Source: Candidatus Rokuibacteriota bacterium
GTDB taxonomy: Bacteria; Methylomirabilota; Methylomirabilia; Rokubacteriales; CSP1-6
Length of the DNA stretch: 64,000 nucleotides
Assembly (NCBI GenBank): GCA_003220265.1
Contig: QHRW01000020.1
Span: 1-64,000 of the forward strand
Direction of reading: 5' to 3'
A program made the translations under genes and the position numbers. Positions 61,801 through 64,000 of the stretch are shown in pieces. Every line of letters starts with the position of its first letter. The stretch's first letter is position 1. The notes beneath the pieces were generated by a model. The model worked only from the letters and a program-made list of their open reading frames with translations. It was not told where the DNA came from and ran no database searches.

Positions 61801-62952
61801 ATGGACAGCGCGTGGAAGGCCGGGCTCGAGGACGTGATCGCCGCCCGTTCCGCCGTCTGCACGATCGACGGCGGGGCCGGGCGCCTCTACTACCGGGGCT
61901 ACGAGATCAGCGACCTCGCCGGCGCCGTCCCCTTCGAGGACGTCACCCAGCTCCTGTGGTTCGGCGAGCTGCCGGCGCCGGAGGCCGCCCGCGCGTTTCG
62001 CGCCCGGCTGGTCGCGGCCCGCGAGGTTCCCGCGCCGCTGCTCGCGCTGCTGAAGAGCCTGCCCCGCGACGGCCATCCGCTCGACACGCTGCGCACCGCG
62101 GTGTCGGCGGCGGCCGCGCTCGATCCCGACGCCGCCTCCATCGAGGCCGAGGCCAATCTGCGCAAGGCCATCCGGCTCACCGCGCTGATCCCGGCCCTGG
62201 TGGCGGCCTGGCACCGCATCCGCACCGGTCGCGAGCCGATTTCCACCGCCACCGCCGACTCGCACGCCGCCTGGTTCCTGACCCTGCTGGAGGGCACGCC
62301 GCCCACCGCCGAGGTGGCGCGCGTGATGGACGTCGCGCTCACGCTGCATGCCGACCACGAGTTCAACGCCTCGACGTTCGCCACGCGGGTGGCGGTGGCC
62401 ACCCGGGCCGACCTGCACGCGGCGATCGTGGCCGCCATCGCCACGCTCAAGGGGCCCAGCCACGGCGGCGCCAACGAGGACGTGCTGCTGATGCTGCGCG
62501 AGATCGGCGATCCCGCGAAAGCCGAGGCGTTCGTGGAGGGCCGGCTCGGCCGGCGCGGCGCGCTCAGCAAGCAGGAGCGCACCGATCCCAAGAGCCGCAT
62601 GCCGGGCTTCGGCCACCGGGTCTATCGCGTCGACGACGCCCGCGCCCGCGTGCTGCGCGGCATGGCGAAGTCCATGGCCGAGGCCACCGGGCGCCAGCGT
62701 CTGTTCGAGGTGGCCGAGCGGGTGTACGACGCGATGCGCGCGCGCACCTCGCTGCCGGTCAACGTGGACTTCTTCTCGGCGGTGGTCTACGACGCGCTCG
62801 GCATCCCGCCCGACCTGTGCACGTCGATCTTCGCCACCGGCCGCGTCGCCGGCTGGTGCGCCCACGCGCTCGAGCAGTACGCCGACAACCGTCTCATTCG
62901 CCCCCGCGCCGACTACTTCGGCCCGGCGCCGCGACCGCTGCCAACGCGATAA
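61801..62952 (+). CDS. Citrate synthase/2-methylcitrate synthase family protein
   Basis: The 383-residue protein begins LEDVIAARSAVCTIDGGAGRLYYRGYEI, the citrate-synthase N-terminus. It carries the catalytic residues H183-region (LHADHEFNAST), H272 (GFGHRVY) and D323 (NVDFFS). It condenses acetyl-CoA (or propionyl-CoA) with oxaloacetate. No other methylcitrate-cycle genes are present, so the two possibilities cannot be separated. A strong GGAGGAGG lies 5 nt before the ATG. The AT-rich region and divergent HTH protein suggest regulation. Confidence 0.93.
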   Translation: MDSAWKAGLEDVIAARSAVCTIDGGAGRLYYRGYEISDLAGAVPFEDVTQLLWFGELPAPEAARAFRARLVAAREVPAPLLALLKSLPRDGHPLDTLRTAVSAAAALDPDAASIEAEANLRKAIRLTALIPALVAAWHRIRTGREPISTATADSHAAWFLTLLEGTPPTAEVARVMDVALTLHADHEFNASTFATRVAVATRADLHAAIVAAIATLKGPSHGGANEDVLLMLREIGDPAKAEAFVEGRLGRRGALSKQERTDPKSRMPGFGHRVYRVDDARARVLRGMAKSMAEATGRQRLFEVAERVYDAMRARTSLPVNVDFFSAVVYDALGIPPDLCTSIFATGRVAGWCAHALEQYADNRLIRPRADYFGPAPRPLPTR

Positions 62953-62963
62953 GGGAAAGCTCA

Positions 62964-63050
62964 ATGGTGAGACGGAGACGCAGGGTCCAGCCACCACGGC
63001 CGATGCCAAGCGAGGTGCGCGGCGGCCTGACGCTAAGACGCAACGGGTAG
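62964..63050 (+). CDS. Possible 28-residue Arg-rich peptide
   Basis: A short frame starts MVRRRRRVQPPRPMPSEVRG and runs eight more residues, with AGGGAAAG 6 nt before the ATG. The strongly basic composition is also expected by chance in GC-rich DNA. No homologue is recognised. Confidence 0.25.
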   Translation: MVRRRRRVQPPRPMPSEVRGGLTLRRNG

Positions 63051-63077
63051 CGCCGGGCAGGGGGCCGGGGCGGCGCG

Positions 63078-63605
63078 CTACTTCTTGACGATCACGCCAC
63101 AGGCGATACGCGCACCCGAGTTCCCGGTGGGATCGGTCTTGAAATCGTCCGGCGCGGCGTGAATGACGATCGCGGAGCCGTCGGCGTCGAAGACCGAGGT
63201 CGTCCCGCTGCCGAGCGACAGCAGCTCGGTCGTGCTCTCCAGCCGTCCCTTGCCGTCGGCGCCCACCTCGATGTTGGGCAGTTCGCCGGCGTGGGCGCCC
63301 TGCGGGTTCAGCGCGCCGTGCTGGCGATTCACCGGGTTGAAGTGGCCGCCGGCCGACGCGAAGTCGGGCGGGTCGCACTTGCCGACGGCGTGGACGTGCA
63401 CGCCGTGGGCGCCGCGCGGCAGGCCCTGGGCCTCGACCACGACCCGGACGACGCTGCCGACCTGCGTGAAGGTGGCGGTGCCGGCCGGCTGGCCGGCGGC
63501 GGTGCGCAGCTCGGCCCGCGCGGTGTTGTCGGTGGCGGGCACGCCGCCCATGCTCGCGCACCCGGCGAGCAGCACGGACGTGACGACGGCGATCAACGCT
63601 CTCAT
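63078..63605 (-). CDS. sodC: Cu/Zn superoxide dismutase lipoprotein
   Basis: The 175-residue protein has a lipoprotein signal (VLLAGCAS, Cys15). The Cu/Zn-SOD motifs are GVHVHAVGKCDPPDFASAGGHFNP (copper and zinc histidines, the disulfide Cys), LPNIEVGADGKG and VIHAAPDDFKTDPTGNSGARIACG (final Cys). It removes superoxide in the periplasm. AAAGGAG lies 6 nt before the ATG at 63605. A frame extending to 63659 starts in a palindromic repeat and is not the real start. Confidence 0.93.
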   Translation of the reverse strand: MRALIAVVTSVLLAGCASMGGVPATDNTARAELRTAAGQPAGTATFTQVGSVVRVVVEAQGLPRGAHGVHVHAVGKCDPPDFASAGGHFNPVNRQHGALNPQGAHAGELPNIEVGADGKGRLESTTELLSLGSGTTSVFDADGSAIVIHAAPDDFKTDPTGNSGARIACGVIVKK

Positions 63606-63620
63606 GGTTAGCTCCTTTTG

Positions 63621-63647
63621 GAGGGGAACCCTAGGAGGGTTCCCCTC
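63621..63647. repeat. GC palindrome near the sodC start
   Basis: A perfect 11-bp stem, GAGGGGAACCC-TAGGA-GGGTTCCCCTC, continues into GAACCCCTCC. It lies just upstream of sodC on the minus strand, next to its Shine-Dalgarno. It resembles the hairpin at 18008 (G-run arm, TCGA, C-run arm). Confidence 0.65.
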
Positions 63648-63780
63648 GAACCCCTCCAAAATCCTGCCTGGCTCTTTGAAGCGCCTCGGGGGAGGCGAGC
63701 AAGTCCACCGCCGTCAGGGCCAGCGCCTTGGCGAACTCGGCCTTGAAGGCCTGCAGACGGCCGGGCTCGCTCGGAGGCAC
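63631..63780 (-). CDS. Possible short hypothetical protein
   Basis: A GTG-started frame of 49 residues (MPPSEPGRLQAFKAEFAKAL, then LTAVDLLASPEALQRAR) looks protein-like, with Ala/Leu helices. Its last seven to eight residues (GGVRGEPS) come from the palindromic repeat. A promoter (TTGACT, TATATT) lies just upstream with the start site nearly on the GTG. No homologue is recognised; it may be a shortened remnant. Confidence 0.35.
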   Translation of the reverse strand: MPPSEPGRLQAFKAEFAKALALTAVDLLASPEALQRARQDFGGVRGEPS

Positions 63781-63789
63781 GTCGAGCAG

Positions 63790-63817
63790 AATATATAAAT
63801 ATTCATATGCAAGTCAA
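63790..63817 (-). promoter_or_regulatory. Candidate promoter for the short minus-strand frame
   Basis: On the minus strand TTGACT (63817-63812) and TATATT (63795-63790) are 16 nt apart in an AT-rich island (AATATATAAATATTCATAT). Predicted transcription starts about 63781-63784, directly before the GTG at 63780. It could also drive sodC transcription. Confidence 0.45.
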
Positions 63818-63853
63818 TGCGGGCGTGGCTGACAGGTGGCGTCGGCGGTCAGC

Positions 63854-64000
63854 TCACAGCCGCGGCACGACGTCGGCGGCCAGGCGCTCCAGCTGCTCCA
63901 GCTCGTCGAACACCGGGTTGAGCATGAGGAAGCCGGCGCCGGCCGCGATCACCGCCCGCAAGCCTTCGACGCAGGCCTCGGCGTCGCCCCACACGCACAC
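63854..64000 (-). CDS. C-terminus of an LLM-class flavin-dependent oxidoreductase
   Basis: Only the last 48 residues are in the window. They read WGDAEACVEGLRAVIAAGAG, then FLMLNPVFDELEQLERLAADVVPRL, which fits the C-terminal helices of luciferase-like monooxygenases (GxPEEC...AGAxxFxLxP). The start lies beyond position 64000. The assignment rests on this short fragment. Confidence 0.6.
   Translation of the reverse strand: MCVWGDAEACVEGLRAVIAAGAGFLMLNPVFDELEQLERLAADVVPRL

Noticed and set aside
63648..63660. GGGGTTCGAGGGG-like sequence resembling a tRNA T-loop
   Set aside because: It belongs to the palindromic repeat, and no acceptor, D or anticodon stem can be drawn around it.

Overview
The window is a contiguous, very GC-rich (by eye about 70%), densely coded chromosomal segment from a diderm bacterium. 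A complete tolQ-tolR-tolA-tolB-pal-cpoB operon shows an outer membrane. Many lipoproteins, LLM-class flavin oxidoreductases, a DUF222/HNH gene, extensive 4-nt NTGA gene overlaps and GTG starts fit an environmental lineage such as Candidatus Rokubacteria/Methylomirabilota. That taxonomic guess is inference; no rRNA or other marker confirms it. I saw no tRNA, rRNA, CRISPR array, transposase or prophage gene.

Layout. 1-0.8 kb: end of a glycine-zipper lipoprotein and an orphan receiver protein. 0.9-5.2 kb: glycine cleavage genes gcvT-gcvH-gcvPA-gcvPB. 5.2-13.5 kb: a translationally coupled run of HAD phosphatase, nucleotidyltransferase, ATP-grasp, class III aminotransferase, Gfo/Idh/MocA oxidoreductase, CDP-alcohol phosphotransferase, CopD-like membrane protein and a flippase-like membrane protein. 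It reads as a pathway for an unusual phospho-linked headgroup or solute. 13.5-24.3 kb: HNH protein, lipoate ligase, Nudix, leucyl aminopeptidase, PHP phosphoesterase, Spx/ArsC-like protein, epoxide hydrolase, thioesterases, MFS transporter and an AAA ATPase. 24.4-31.4 kb: hybrid histidine kinase, then a gliding-type ABC locus (ATPase, permease, GldG-like, DUF4340) whose GldG gene is broken by a 179-nt copy of the upstream permease gene.

31.4-36.8 kb: diiron protein, MBL hydrolase, phosphonopyruvate decarboxylase, a PEP mutase fused to a nucleotidyltransferase-like domain, and DUF502. 36.8-43.1 kb: alpha/beta hydrolase, anti-sigma-like protein and the Tol-Pal operon. 43.2-50.5 kb: periplasmic protein, RNase Z-like MBL, BON lipoprotein, 3-methyladenine glycosylase, CgeB-like glycosyltransferase, MlaC-SPOR fusion, dihydroorotate-dehydrogenase-like protein and LLM oxidoreductase. 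50.7-57.4 kb: secreted MBL hydrolase, a second and intact gliding-type ABC locus, a HupE/UreJ-like protein and an AzlCD exporter. 57.4-64 kb: long ThyX-like protein, SPFH protein, BetI-like TetR regulator, DinB-like protein, MerR-like HTH, citrate synthase, Cu/Zn superoxide dismutase lipoprotein and the end of an LLM oxidoreductase.

Functional links. Lipoate ligase (15.2 kb) can load GcvH. PEP mutase plus phosphonopyruvate decarboxylase commit carbon to phosphonates and could feed the aminotransferase/CDP-alcohol cluster 20 kb away; this is a hypothesis. Recurring features worth following are GC-rich palindromic repeats (one inside a coding sequence), probable CTG starts in CTGA overlaps, and likely leaderless GTG-started transcripts.
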